64,000 nucleotides of DNA from contig CAWFFW010000001.1 of NCBI GenBank assembly GCA_963815305.1, positions 2,728,001 to 2,792,000 of the forward strand, read 5' to 3'. The notes below the pieces were generated by a model. It saw only the letters and a program-made list of their open reading frames with translations. It ran no database searches and was not told where the DNA came from. The position numbers and the translations under genes are program-made. Below, piece by piece: positions 46,968 to 55,976 of the stretch. This DNA is from CAXBID01 sp963815305. Lineage in GTDB: Bacteria > Bacteroidota > Bacteroidia > Flavobacteriales > Flavobacteriaceae. Each line of letters starts with the position of its first letter. Position 1 is the first letter of the stretch.

Positions 46968-47909
46968 TTACATTACAAATTTTGAACTAATAGATTGATT
47001 GTTGTGTACTTTCTCCATAACCTCAGCAAATAAATCTGCACAACTCAATACTCTAATTTTATCGCTTAATGGTTTTACAGGTATTGAATCTGTAACTATT
47101 AATTCTTCTAGTTTTGATTTATTTAAATTATCGTAAGCTTTTCCAGATAAAATAGGATGCGTACAAATAGCTCTAACGCTTAATGCACCGCGTTCAATCA
47201 TCAAATCGGCAGCTTTTGTTAACGTTCCTGCGGTATCTACCATATCATCAACTAAAACCACATTTTTACCTTCTACATTACCAATAAGTTCCATGTGAGA
47301 AATTATATTGGCTTTTTCTCTTTGTTTATAACAAATAACAACATCGCTTTGTAAAGCTTTAGAATAGGCATAAGCTCTTTTAGAACCTCCCATATCTGGC
47401 GAAGCAATAGTTAAATCATCTAATTTTAAACTTTTTAAATAAGGTAGAAAAATAGTTGATGCAAATAAATGATCAACAGGTTTTTCAAAAAATCCTTGAA
47501 TTTGATCTGCATGCAAATCCATGGTTATAATTCTTGTAGCACCAGCAGCTTCTAACATTTTAGCAACCAATTTGGCTGCTATAGGCACTCTTGGTTTATC
47601 TTTTCTATCTTGTCTTGCCCATCCAAAATAAGGTAAAACAGCTGTTACGTGTCTAGCTGACGCACGTTTTGCTGCATCAATCATTAACAACATTTCCATC
47701 AAATTTTCAGGACCAGGATTAGTTGAACCGATGATGAAAATTCGAGTTCCTCTAATCGATTCTTCGTAAGATGGTTGAAATTCACCGTCGCTGTACGTTG
47801 ATGTAATGACATTACCTAGCTCTGCACCAAATGCTTTGGCTATTTTTTCACCAAGAACCTTACTTTGTGTACACGCAAAAATTTTAGCTTCCGTAATTAC
47901 AATGGGCAT
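46968..47909 (-). CDS. prs: Ribose-phosphate pyrophosphokinase
   Basis: A 313-residue PRPP synthetase making phosphoribosyl pyrophosphate for nucleotide, His and Trp synthesis. Features: ATP-loop region FGWARQDRKDKPRVPIAAKLVAKMLEAAG, the PRPP/metal site MDLHADQIQGFF, and the ribose-phosphate loop NVVLVDDMVDTAGTL. Complete and of family length. rplY follows. Confidence 0.97.
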   Translation of the reverse strand: MPIVITEAKIFACTQSKVLGEKIAKAFGAELGNVITSTYSDGEFQPSYEESIRGTRIFIIGSTNPGPENLMEMLLMIDAAKRASARHVTAVLPYFGWARQDRKDKPRVPIAAKLVAKMLEAAGATRIITMDLHADQIQGFFEKPVDHLFASTIFLPYLKSLKLDDLTIASPDMGGSKRAYAYSKALQSDVVICYKQREKANIISHMELIGNVEGKNVVLVDDMVDTAGTLTKAADLMIERGALSVRAICTHPILSGKAYDNLNKSKLEELIVTDSIPVKPLSDKIRVLSCADLFAEVMEKVHNNQSISSKFVM

Positions 47910-48056
47910 AGTTAACTCGTTGTTTTATAGCGCAAAACAGCACCTTTTTTTTAAGCGAGGTGCAAATTTATACATTTATTTTAACCTAAAAAGTATATTG
48001 CCCATTATTTTTGCTCTTCATATCGAAAAAATATATATTTTTGCTATCCGAAACTT

Positions 48057-48138
48057 GCTCAAGTGGCGGAATTGGTAGACGCGCTGGATTCAAAATCCAG
48101 TAACTTCGGTTGTGTGGGTTCGATTCCCACCTTGAGTA
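48057..48138 (+). tRNA. tRNA-Leu (anticodon CAA)
   Basis: An 82-nt cloverleaf with the long variable arm of a class II tRNA. The acceptor stem is GCTCAAG/CTTGAGT with a G-T first pair, the D-arm GGCGGAATTGGTAGACGC, the anticodon stem CTGGA/TCCAG with loop TTCAAAA (CAA at 48091-48093), and the T-arm GGGTTCGATTCCC. CCA is not encoded. It lies 260 bp upstream of a tyrosine recombinase, so its 3' end is the probable integration site of the following island. Confidence 0.95.
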
Positions 48139-48162
48139 CTTTACAAGTATCAAACTGATACA

Positions 48163-48195
48163 AAAAACCTGTAAATATATGATTTACAGGTTTTT
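48163..48195 (+). terminator. Terminator after tRNA-Leu
   Basis: A long stem (AAAAACCTGTAAAT / ATTTACAGGTTTTT) follows the tRNA by 24 bp and ends in a T-run. Confidence 0.85.
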
Positions 48196-48247
48196 AAATT
48201 TTTATTGATATCAAAACATACCATATGATATCATATAAAAAGGGGCT

Positions 48248-48300
48248 AATTCGGTGTCAGTAAGAAATAGCAAATCCACTGACACCGAATTGATTTTTTT
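48248..48300. repeat. Inverted repeat beside the island integrase, with T-run
   Basis: A perfect 14-bp inverted repeat (AATTCGGTGTCAGT at 48248-48261, complement at 48278-48291) with a 16-nt loop, followed by TTTTTTTT. The half-site CGGTGTCA recurs exactly at 48398-48405 across the GTG start of the integrase gene. It may be a recombinase/regulator-binding site, an attachment-site arm, or simply a terminator. Confidence 0.55.
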
Positions 48301-48399
48301 TGATACATAATGAACTGATTTGCAATTAACTAAAATAATTTTCCATTAGGTTCATTTGTTATTTTTTTTGTAAATTCAATCAAAATTAACAACAAATCG

Positions 48400-49638
48400 G
48401 TGTCACTTTCAGTCTCAATTCTATTATACATTAAAAAAACCAAATTGGATTTCTTAGGAAAAGCAAATATTTATCTAAGGATTACGGTGGATGGTCGAAG
48501 AGCAGAGTTCAGTATCCATCGCAAAATTGAACCAAGTCGTTGGAGTAGCGAAACTGGCTTAGCCAAAGGGAGTTCTAAAGAAATTCAGGAACTCAATAGG
48601 TATATTGCTTCTATAAAGAGTAAAATATTTTCATTGCATCAGCTATTTATTGATCAGGGTGAAATGATAACAGCCATTAAATTACGTGACCGTTATTTAG
48701 GTAAAGATGAAGAATGTAGAATGTTGCTAGAAATATTTCAAAATCACAATGACCAACTCGAAAAACTAATTGGAATAGACTTCGCCGCGAATACATTAAT
48801 TCGATATAAAACAACTAAAAATCATATCACAAATTTTATTCAAAAAGAGTATAAAGTAAAAGATATCCCTCTTAGAAAAGTTGATATCAAATTTATTAAT
48901 AACCTTGAATATTTTTTAAAGACCAAAGAAAAATGTAGCCACAATACATCTTTTAAATACGTTTCCAACTTAAAAAAAATTATCCGAATTGCCTATACAA
49001 ACGGATGGATAGCCGCAGATCCTTTTTTACATTATAAGACAAAATTTAAAATTGTTGATCGAGAGTTTCTCCTAGAACATGAAATTGAATCGATTATTGA
49101 AAAGAAGACCTCAATTGAAAGGCTTAATCTGGTGAAAGACATTTTTATTTTTTGTTGTTTTACAGGTCTGGCGTACATTGATGTCAAAAAGCTGTCTAAA
49201 GAGAATATTCTTCTTGGAATTGACGGTGAATATTGGGTTAAAACAAAAAGAACAAAAACTGATAGCAGAAGTAATATTCCTATATTACCAATTGCTCAAT
49301 CTATATTGAACAAATATGCTTACCATCCTGATATTTTGAACTCTGATAAAGTTTTACCTGTACTAAGCAACCAAAAAATGAATACTTATTTAAAAGAAAT
49401 AGCAGATATCTGTGGTATCCAAAAAAACCTGACTTTCCATTTAGCTAGGCATACCTTTGCCACAACCGTAACTTTAAATAATGGTGTACCCATCGAATCT
49501 GTAAGCAAAATGCTTGGTCATAAATCTTTAAGAGCCACTCAACATTATGCGAAAATATTAGATAAAAAAGTAAGTCATGACATGAAAGCTTTACGTGATA
49601 AATTTACCGTAAGTAAAGATCTTTATAATACTATATAA
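48400..49638 (+). CDS. int: Tyrosine recombinase (island integrase)
   Basis: A 412-residue site-specific recombinase of the Bacteroidota mobile-element type. An arm-binding/SAM-like N-terminal part (about 100-200) precedes the catalytic domain: Arg region FIFCCFTGLAYIDVKKLS, then KTKRTKTDSRSNIPIL, HLARHTFATTVTLNNGVPIESVSKMLGHKSLRATQHYAKI with catalytic H-x-x-R, His and Tyr. The first catalytic Arg is replaced in the usual GL(R) motif by GLAYID, which is normal for this group. It starts at a GTG. Position next to tRNA-Leu implies integration there. Confidence 0.9.
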   Translation: MSLSVSILLYIKKTKLDFLGKANIYLRITVDGRRAEFSIHRKIEPSRWSSETGLAKGSSKEIQELNRYIASIKSKIFSLHQLFIDQGEMITAIKLRDRYLGKDEECRMLLEIFQNHNDQLEKLIGIDFAANTLIRYKTTKNHITNFIQKEYKVKDIPLRKVDIKFINNLEYFLKTKEKCSHNTSFKYVSNLKKIIRIAYTNGWIAADPFLHYKTKFKIVDREFLLEHEIESIIEKKTSIERLNLVKDIFIFCCFTGLAYIDVKKLSKENILLGIDGEYWVKTKRTKTDSRSNIPILPIAQSILNKYAYHPDILNSDKVLPVLSNQKMNTYLKEIADICGIQKNLTFHLARHTFATTVTLNNGVPIESVSKMLGHKSLRATQHYAKILDKKVSHDMKALRDKFTVSKDLYNTI

Positions 49639-49697
49639 ATCCTAATTCTAAACAAAGCATTTTTATTATTCTGTCTTTTAAAAGAAAGAGATATGAA

Positions 49698-50087
49698 TTA
49701 CTTATTAAGTAATTTTTCTAAATATTCATTTTTATCCTTTTCTGCCTGCACGAGACGTTCATATAGCTCAACTATTTTTTCAATCGGGTTTATAGTACAC
49801 AAATAATTATTGTTATTCGAGCTGTTATCTTGGAAAGTGTTATTAATGATATTGAAAACATTTTCCTCAGAAAAACTTTCAATACCTTCTTTAGTTACTC
49901 CAAGAATTTTAGCGATTTCTTCCAGTTTATCATCATCAACTACTGGCGACTGTTCAATTTTCGATACAGCCTGCTGGCTAATACCCAAAGCATCAGCAAG
50001 AGCCTCCTGCTTCATACCCCTAAGTTCACGAATCCGACTTATTTTGCGTCCTATATGATTTGGTTTTGTAGCTGTTTCCATATTCAA
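49698..50087 (-). CDS. XRE-type helix-turn-helix regulator
   Basis: A 129-residue regulator. The Cro/C1 domain spans about 10-68 (GRKISRIRELRGMKQEALADALGISQQAVSKIEQSPVVDDDKLEEIAKILGV), followed by an Asn-rich linker (NNTFQDNSSNNNNY) and a C-terminal helix IEKIVELYERLVQAEKDKNEYLEKLL likely to mediate multimerization. It reads divergently from the three-gene block at 50207-51991, so it may repress the block or the mobilization genes. Confidence 0.88.
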   Translation of the reverse strand: MNMETATKPNHIGRKISRIRELRGMKQEALADALGISQQAVSKIEQSPVVDDDKLEEIAKILGVTKEGIESFSEENVFNIINNTFQDNSSNNNNYLCTINPIEKIVELYERLVQAEKDKNEYLEKLLNK

Positions 50088-50206
50088 ATATAGTAATTAT
50101 TCCAATAAATGTACAAGTAAAAAACAAGTAAGAGGGTGTAAAATACAACTTACTGTGGTTCGGTACTTCATGCCTTTGTTGTTAGTTTATATCAAAGCAA
50201 ATAATT

Positions 50207-51274
50207 ATGGAAACTACAAATATCGAACACAAAACAGGAGAAACCCCAGAAGGGCTTAATGAAATCATAAGCAAAATATTAGAGGTCATCGAAGTTGAGC
50301 GTATTTATCTAAGCAAAGGAGCTTCCTACCATTCATTCATATTTAGGTTGAATATTATAATTAAACCTTCTCAAAAAGATAATATTGAAGATATAAGACC
50401 AGCTGTCAATCTTATTTTTAAACAATATCCCGACTTCAGTTATTGCGTTTTTGCTTTTAACTATGCATCCAACCAAATAGAACAAGGAAACCTATACTTT
50501 CTAAACAATTGCCACGAAAAGGATTTGGTATACAAAATAACCCATAACAATACAATTTGGAATTACCCTATTGGAGAGCCAACCCAACTCGTTGAAAAAA
50601 TCAAGCAGGATTTCAAAAGGGATATGTCCCGAATGAAATCCTTTAAAAAGGGAGTTCACTATTTCAAAACAGAAAAAAACCTATCACAAAGTGCTTTTAT
50701 GATGCACCAAACCTTTGAACAAGGCTATAGAATCTTAGAGGGATTTATATGTGGTAAGATTAAAATATGCCACAGTATTAAGAACCATCAAACCTATGTG
50801 TTGAAATCATTAAATGAATTGGAAAGTATGTTTTTGGTAGAATCAGATGCTGAAATCAGATTATTGGAATTACTGGAAGAAGCCTACTCATCAGCCAGAT
50901 ATACCCATAACTTTGAGATAACCGAAAAAGAACTGGAACAACTATCACAAAAGCTAGGGTTGTTAATTAAGGAAATCAAATTTTTGTTGAATGAAGAACT
51001 AATCGTATTTGAGGAAACTAAAATAAAAGATAAATCAGAACAAACTACCGAAAAATTAATCAACGATAATGAATTAGATTATCACGTACGTGAATTCAGA
51101 TTTTATGATAGTTTCGAAATGCTATGCAAGGCTAGGTCTATGATGCTTTTAAGCGTTACCTGCCTACAAACGGATGTTCAACCACCTATGAATGTCAATT
51201 GTTTTCACGAAGAAATAAGAGAGGTTTTGGAATTTGCAATAGAACTTTTGCCACTCAAAGAAATAAGCTCTTAG
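50207..51274 (+). CDS. HEPN-domain protein with nucleotidyltransferase-like N-terminus
   Basis: A 355-residue protein. The first 140 residues (LEVIEVERIYLSKGASYHSFIFRLNIIIKPSQKDN) resemble a degenerate nucleotidyltransferase-like domain. The middle (about 165-265) is HEPN-like: QSAFMMHQTFEQGYRILEGFI... LLELLEEAYSSARYTHNFEITEKELEQLSQ. The canonical R-x4-6-H ribonuclease motif is not clearly present, so RNase activity is doubtful. The last 30 residues (EEIREVLEFAIELLPLKE) share a motif with the next two genes. Similar proteins travel on Bacteroidota mobile elements. A role in defence or DNA transfer is unproved. Confidence 0.65.
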   Translation: METTNIEHKTGETPEGLNEIISKILEVIEVERIYLSKGASYHSFIFRLNIIIKPSQKDNIEDIRPAVNLIFKQYPDFSYCVFAFNYASNQIEQGNLYFLNNCHEKDLVYKITHNNTIWNYPIGEPTQLVEKIKQDFKRDMSRMKSFKKGVHYFKTEKNLSQSAFMMHQTFEQGYRILEGFICGKIKICHSIKNHQTYVLKSLNELESMFLVESDAEIRLLELLEEAYSSARYTHNFEITEKELEQLSQKLGLLIKEIKFLLNEELIVFEETKIKDKSEQTTEKLINDNELDYHVREFRFYDSFEMLCKARSMMLLSVTCLQTDVQPPMNVNCFHEEIREVLEFAIELLPLKEISS

Positions 51275-51276
51275 AA

Positions 51277-51649
51277 ATGATAAAAAATGAAGTAGATGAA
51301 ATAAAACAACAATCCTTAGAAGAAACCCTATCAAAAATGGAAAAAAATTAAGGCATTGAGCAAAGAAAACTTTGTGCTATTATCTCCAATAGGAGATAAG
51401 CGTGAGGGCTACTATTTGAATTATGCACGAGTTTATGTTTATATGGAACTATTTAGTACGTTAAAATCAATACTCAATGTTAGTATCCTAGCCTTAGAAG
51501 AACAACAAGACTTAACACTACATATAAAGAATAAAGCATCCGATGTAAAAGCTGTTTTAGAATTTGCAAAAAATCTAATACCCTTAGAAGAAGCTATTTA
51601 TTTGGATAAAATGAGAGCACTGATGCTGTCAGAAAAAGAAAATAAATAA
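51277..51649 (+). CDS. Hypothetical island protein, frame broken in an A7 run
   Basis: Two overlapping pieces. An ATG at 51277, 2 bp after the HEPN gene stop, opens 24 codons (MIKNEVDEIKQQSLEETLSKMEKN, stop 51349-51351). A second frame from TTG 51356 gives 97 residues. One extra A in the seven-A run at 51341-51347 would fuse them into about 124 residues reading SKMEKKIKALSKENFVLLSPIGDK. The fused start then parallels the next gene (KKIKAL versus KKIKAI), supporting one gene. It ends VLEFAKNLIPLEEAIYLDKM, the motif shared with both neighbours. No known family. Confidence 0.5.
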
Positions 51650-51661
51650 GTATACATTATT

Positions 51662-51991
51662 ATGAAAAAGAAAGCAAAAAAAATAAAAGCCATAAAAAAA
51701 ATAGTAACAAACTTTTCTGGAATAAAAAGCGAAGCCTTTGGCAGAAAGACGCGGAAAACCATTCAATTAGAAGTATCAAGTCATGAAGATATTACCGATT
51801 ATATTTCAACACTTTTAGAAGTTTGCTATTTCGCTTTAGACGGAAATGGTATATTCATATCACCAGCAAACAAACATTGTTTGCCAAGTTCTAGTGTTAC
51901 AAAAGTCATAGAACTCATAATGGAACTCTTGCCACATGATCAAATGCACTGCATGGATAAGATAACGGATGTGCTACATCAAGAAGCGTAG
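51662..51991 (+). CDS. Hypothetical island protein (109 aa)
   Basis: A 109-residue protein with a Lys-rich start (MKKKAKKIKAIKKIVTNFSGIKSEAFGRKTRKTIQLEV) and a helical C-terminus VIELIMELLPHDQMHCMDKITDVL, related to the ends of the two preceding proteins. It lies 12 bp after the previous gene on the same strand, so the three form an operon. No family recognised. Confidence 0.6.
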   Translation: MKKKAKKIKAIKKIVTNFSGIKSEAFGRKTRKTIQLEVSSHEDITDYISTLLEVCYFALDGNGIFISPANKHCLPSSSVTKVIELIMELLPHDQMHCMDKITDVLHQEA

Positions 51992-52091
51992 AGCGGCAAC
52001 TGAAAAGAAAAACACACCAAGTTCGACCAAGAGCGTATGGACGTTTCTATTTCATTTTATATTAAAATCTAAACTAACACATTACCATTAA

Positions 52092-53684
52092 TTATGATTC
52101 AAGCTGAAATAATTGCTTGACTTCATAATGAATCCGCTCAAAATTCGCTTGTATCTCAGCGGCATTGTGACGATGAGTAGGCGGTGGCAATAATCTTTTA
52201 ATCTTAGGTACTCCAAATTGGATTTTGCGCTCCTTACCGTCTGAAAAAGCAATAAACTCGCCAGGTTCTAATCGAAAAAACACATCAGAACGAATCTTAC
52301 TGACTTCTTTTTCGCCCGTACTGATCCTAGAATCAAAATTTAAGCCATCGCTCTTGCTGATAGTCTTGGTTGGTCTTTTGACAATCTCAAAAAAGCGTTC
52401 GTAGTACTTGGCAGTATCTGGGTCATTGGCCTTGCCAAAAAACTGATAGGAGAGGTTACTCAGAATAGCACGACTAGCCTTGTCCCCGTACATCATATCA
52501 TTTTGAATTTTGTCCTGCATCACATAGATGGTCGCAATATCATAACTTCGGAGTGTCGCAGGGATACGGTGCATATTTAAGAGTCTAATCGTGGGTGCTT
52601 CCTCGATGAGTATAAAGGACGATGCTTGGTTGCGGAGACTCATTTGTTTTGTGATGGTGTGAATAATGGTGGCAATCACAGGAGAATACGTAGTTTCAAA
52701 TTTAGGATTATTGACAACGGACACCACACAAGGATTTTTGGGATTATTGATATCCAATGGCACGTCGTCTGCGGACAGGGTCATAAAAAGACGTTGGGTA
52801 GTGATCTTCTTTAGCGCATTGGCAAGCGTACTCAACACGGCTGCAGTTTGGCGCTCGGAGTCCCTACCAGAGATGAAGGCACTTGCCATAGCTTTTGATG
52901 TATAATCGGATGCCAGAAAATCAATCAGGCTATCGGTATCCAAATATTGAAAGGTCGCTATCAGATGAGGCAGGGTACAATAGTTTGGATAGGTGGTTTT
53001 AAGCTTCCAAATTAGCCCTCCCAATATCCCCTCAACAGCATCATTAAAGAACTTGGACGATCCCATGGCTATGGATTCCCGTTGTTCTAACAGATTTTCA
53101 AGTAAGACCCTTGACACCTCATTAACGCTTTCCTCATCTTCCATATATCTAGGTGCAATAGGATTAACCTTGGCATGAATCTCATCAAAGGAAATGATAT
53201 GGAAGGGGATGTCCTCATTTTGAAATAAAGGATATGCCATTTCCGTAATCTCAAAATATTTGTAATCATGGATAATACCACAAAATTGGTGCTTTTGAAA
53301 ATGCTTTAGAAAGTTATAGACTACGGATTGCGTTTTTCCACTACCTGCCGATCCAATTATGGATGCCCCTCTTCGAATGTTCTTTAGTTTTAAAGTACCA
53401 TTTTTATGTCTGAGCCTAACGATATACTTCCGCTCTGTTTTCTGCTGGTCTTTTACAGAATCGATCAGAACAAATAGTAGCATATTGATAAGTACCATAG
53501 GTAATAGACCGTACATGAGTATCTGTAAAAAAAGGGTATGCTCATAGATCAGGTAAAGCAGGAAGCCTGTGAGTAGTATGATTAGCATGTGGGTACCAAA
53601 GGCAAATCGTATATAACGCATGCTGATGCTCATCCCTAAGATGGGAACGAGGTATATCCCGCATATTAAAAGTGTAGTGTTCAT
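52092..53684 (-). CDS. TraG/VirD4-type coupling ATPase (MobC-like)
   Basis: A 530-residue type IV coupling protein. Two N-terminal membrane segments (about 1-80) are followed by a Walker A motif in GASIIGSAGSGKTQSVVYNFL, a Walker B-like stretch SSFILIEEAPTIRLLNM, and the motor-domain region KFFNDAVEGILGGLIWKLK. Such ATPases hand the relaxase-DNA complex to a conjugation channel. It is transcribed after the relaxase gene. No other type IV secretion genes occur, so it should use a channel supplied in trans. Confidence 0.88.
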   Translation of the reverse strand: MNTTLLICGIYLVPILGMSISMRYIRFAFGTHMLIILLTGFLLYLIYEHTLFLQILMYGLLPMVLINMLLFVLIDSVKDQQKTERKYIVRLRHKNGTLKLKNIRRGASIIGSAGSGKTQSVVYNFLKHFQKHQFCGIIHDYKYFEITEMAYPLFQNEDIPFHIISFDEIHAKVNPIAPRYMEDEESVNEVSRVLLENLLEQRESIAMGSSKFFNDAVEGILGGLIWKLKTTYPNYCTLPHLIATFQYLDTDSLIDFLASDYTSKAMASAFISGRDSERQTAAVLSTLANALKKITTQRLFMTLSADDVPLDINNPKNPCVVSVVNNPKFETTYSPVIATIIHTITKQMSLRNQASSFILIEEAPTIRLLNMHRIPATLRSYDIATIYVMQDKIQNDMMYGDKASRAILSNLSYQFFGKANDPDTAKYYERFFEIVKRPTKTISKSDGLNFDSRISTGEKEVSKIRSDVFFRLEPGEFIAFSDGKERKIQFGVPKIKRLLPPPTHRHNAAEIQANFERIHYEVKQLFQLES

Positions 53685-53736
53685 GGTTTCTGTTTATTTG
53701 TTTTTATAGTTTGTATTTATATATTCAAATTTGTTT

Positions 53737-54762
53737 TTAGATACCTATAGATCCTGCGTCTCTGGCTTTGTCCAAGGCTTTCCTGAACTGTTTGATGGTT
53801 TTAATTGCCAGTTGCACCTGATTGGTGGGGATATTTAACATGGGGAGTTTAACACCTGCCTTTCCCAATAGTTTGAAGGCGGCACTTCTTTCACTAGTGG
53901 GTAGTTTCATGAGGTGGGAAAAATACAGACGGGTATTTTTGTGGTACATTTTTCTGGCGGTATAACTTTCCACAAAATTTCGGTCATATTTAAATAATCT
54001 ATCAAAGGTCTTTTCTGCATTTTCAAAAAAGGTATCCCTGTCAAATCCTCGCTTTACGGGCTTGCCGTTCAAGGTAGCTTCAGAGGCTTTGTGCGAACTC
54101 CCTGGGGATAAGCTCAAGGTGTTCGAGCTATCTTTTCGACTGACTATAATATGGATGTGGGTCTGTAAGCCCTTTTTTTTCATGCCCTGCTCGATCATCT
54201 TGCCGTCCATTTGATGAGGGGCTTGTGCTTTGAGTTTGTTTATCTGCCGTTCTATTGCTTTAGGATTGTCATGTAGTTCTCCATTGCTAATTTTTACCAG
54301 ATCGTGTTCCAGCTTAGCGACTTTAGCTCTAAAGGGTTGATTCTCCTTAATAGCTTTATCATAGCCTTTGTAATGACGTTCGTATTCAATTTTGGCATAG
54401 TATTTTATGCTATCCACAGACACAGGGCTATCTCTATAAAAAGCATCTGCATAGTTTTTCATGGTTTCTCGAACGTATTGGCGCAGTCGTTCTGGGTCAT
54501 TACCTATATGCTTCAGCTCACTTTGGCTAGGGTTAATGGTCAGGGAATAAAACTTAGGGTCTCTCTTTTTGAGTTTGGCGGTATTGCCGTCAATCTCCTT
54601 GATGACATGCTCTGGAGAAATTCGGTCGTTGTTTTGATCAAAGAAGTGCTCTTGGAGTTCAAGGACTTTGTCCTCATTTTCTTTTTCCAGATAACTTACA
54701 AAATCACCTGAGCTTTGTGAAAAGGTGGTGTCCAAATGTTGTTTGGTAATGGAGATGTACAT
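53737..54762 (-). CDS. Relaxase-like mobilization protein (DUF5712/MobB)
   Basis: A 341-residue protein of the family called DUF5712 or MobB in Bacteroidota mobile elements. The HUH-type metal site is visible as KKKGLQTHIHIIVSRKDSSNTLSLSPGS (about 195-222). The possible nucleophile tyrosine is near the N-terminus or in SIKYYAKIEYERHY. The rest is charged and helical. It should nick oriT and pilot the strand. It is 11 bp downstream of the BfmA gene and 52 bp upstream of the coupling ATPase, a compact mobilization operon. Confidence 0.8.
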   Translation of the reverse strand: MYISITKQHLDTTFSQSSGDFVSYLEKENEDKVLELQEHFFDQNNDRISPEHVIKEIDGNTAKLKKRDPKFYSLTINPSQSELKHIGNDPERLRQYVRETMKNYADAFYRDSPVSVDSIKYYAKIEYERHYKGYDKAIKENQPFRAKVAKLEHDLVKISNGELHDNPKAIERQINKLKAQAPHQMDGKMIEQGMKKKGLQTHIHIIVSRKDSSNTLSLSPGSSHKASEATLNGKPVKRGFDRDTFFENAEKTFDRLFKYDRNFVESYTARKMYHKNTRLYFSHLMKLPTSERSAAFKLLGKAGVKLPMLNIPTNQVQLAIKTIKQFRKALDKARDAGSIGI

Positions 54763-54773
54763 GGTTTGAGTGT

Positions 54774-55328
54774 TTAGGTTTTTTTGATATTTTCTTTAAG
54801 AACTTTCAGTTCCTCAATGGACATGTCGAGCTGAATCTTGGGCTTACCAAAACTGGGTTTTATGATCTGAATCTTGGAAAATAAGATATCCTCGAATTGC
54901 TGTTTTGTTTCTTCTAATTCTCGCTTGAGCGAGTTTTTTTGTTTTTTGAGTTCGATGGCTTCCAGTGAGGTAGCAAAGGAGTCTTCTTTAAAAGGTTTGT
55001 CCTTGGGGTCGACCGCGACTAATCGAGGCTTTTTTTCTTTTGTCGTATCCTGTTCAAAGAGCAATTGCAACATCGCCGTGGTGGGTTGGGTCTGGTGCTT
55101 TTCGATATCCTTGATAATGGCAACCAGAGCATTGATCCGTTTTTTGATATTGGCTTCCAGAGTGCGTGCATTAGGTCCCAGAGTTTCCTTTGGGGAAATT
55201 TCATTGTAAAGGAAAAAATCCAGCATGGTGTCCAAAGCTTCCGTATGGGTCTTAAAGAACCGTTTGGAGAACTCTTGAAAACGTTCTACCGTTTTCTTTT
55301 TGAACCGTATGTTACTAAATGTTTTCAC
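54774..55328 (-). CDS. BfmA/BtgA-family mobilization protein
   Basis: A 184-residue basic protein. FSNIRFKKKTVERFQEFSKRFFKTHTEALDTMLDFFLYNEISPKETLG is a ribbon-helix-helix-like DNA-binding start typical of BfmA/BtgA accessory mobilization proteins. A coiled coil (about 115-160, SLEAIELKKQKNSLKRELEETKQQFEDIL) follows. It is first in the mobilization operon, directly downstream of the candidate oriT, and probably loads the relaxase. Confidence 0.82.
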   Translation of the reverse strand: MKTFSNIRFKKKTVERFQEFSKRFFKTHTEALDTMLDFFLYNEISPKETLGPNARTLEANIKKRINALVAIIKDIEKHQTQPTTAMLQLLFEQDTTKEKKPRLVAVDPKDKPFKEDSFATSLEAIELKKQKNSLKRELEETKQQFEDILFSKIQIIKPSFGKPKIQLDMSIEELKVLKENIKKT

Positions 55329-55351
55329 TATTATGTTGTCACTTTTCTTTG

Positions 55352-55548
55352 ATTTGCCGCAAATTTTTGCCTGTTTTCGGGGCTTTTAAGGGCATTTGCC
55401 GCAAAAATCGATTTTCAGAACTGGCAAGTTGAAAATTAAACATCTTTAAATAACTGTTTTTCAGTTGTTTATATAAGTATCTAATAAAGCAACGTCGCGA
55501 TAGCGCGTTGCCCTCTTGCTATTCCCCTTTTCGTCCAGCTCGCTGGAC
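55352..55548. other. Candidate origin of transfer (oriT)
   Basis: Gene-free DNA upstream of the mobilization operon with dense symmetry. Direct repeats ATTTGCCGCAAA occur at 55352-55363 and 55394-55405; a hairpin AACTG/CAGTT at 55452-55466; a GC-rich near-palindrome GCAACGTCGCG ata GCGCGTTGC at 55489-55511; and a perfect hairpin GTCCAGC/GCTGGAC at 55533-55548. Location and architecture fit an oriT, though no nic consensus is recognised. The stretch on to 55752 has nothing else I can identify. Confidence 0.5.
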
Positions 55549-55752
55549 AAAAAAAAATACCATCACATCCAAAAATGTAATGGCTTTTTCTGTAATACGA
55601 GTTGAAATTCGATTTTTTAAGAGTGTTACTCTTGAAGTTTAAAAGTATCTTTAAGGAATGGCTCTTTTTATTGCAGAAAACAAAATGAGGTCATAAAAAA
55701 AACCTTCGGAATTTCCAAAGGTCTTTCGGTTAATTTTTGAATTTCAAATTTA

Positions 55753-55965
55753 CTAAATGTTAAAAACAAAATTATAAGTATATAGGTTTTTAATCATTTC
55801 TTCCTCTATCAAACGCTCATACATTTGGTTATCTTCATCAACATATTTTTCATCAATATGCTTTCTAATAGACTCCCCAAATTTATGCTCCACATCTTCC
55901 CGAGAAACCTTTAAAAGTTCCTCTTGTCTTTCCGAACTTAAATCTTGAAATGTTATATAAATCAT
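55753..55965 (-). CDS. Hypothetical protein (70 aa)
   Basis: A 70-residue acidic protein, MIYITFQDLSSERQEELLKVSREDVEHKFGESIRKHIDEKYVDEDNQMYERLIEEEMIKNLYTYN. It is predicted helical and soluble; no family recognised. It ends a string of small minus-strand genes (ssb, DUF6876, this one) with short spacers, the typical accessory block of Bacteroidota mobile elements. Confidence 0.5.
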   Translation of the reverse strand: MIYITFQDLSSERQEELLKVSREDVEHKFGESIRKHIDEKYVDEDNQMYERLIEEEMIKNLYTYNFVFNI

Positions 55966-55976
55966 ATCTCAAAAAT

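Noticed and set aside
50207..51274. Calling the HEPN-like protein a toxin of a MNT-HEPN pair
   Set aside because: The putative nucleotidyltransferase part is fused and degenerate and the R-x4-6-H motif is not clear.
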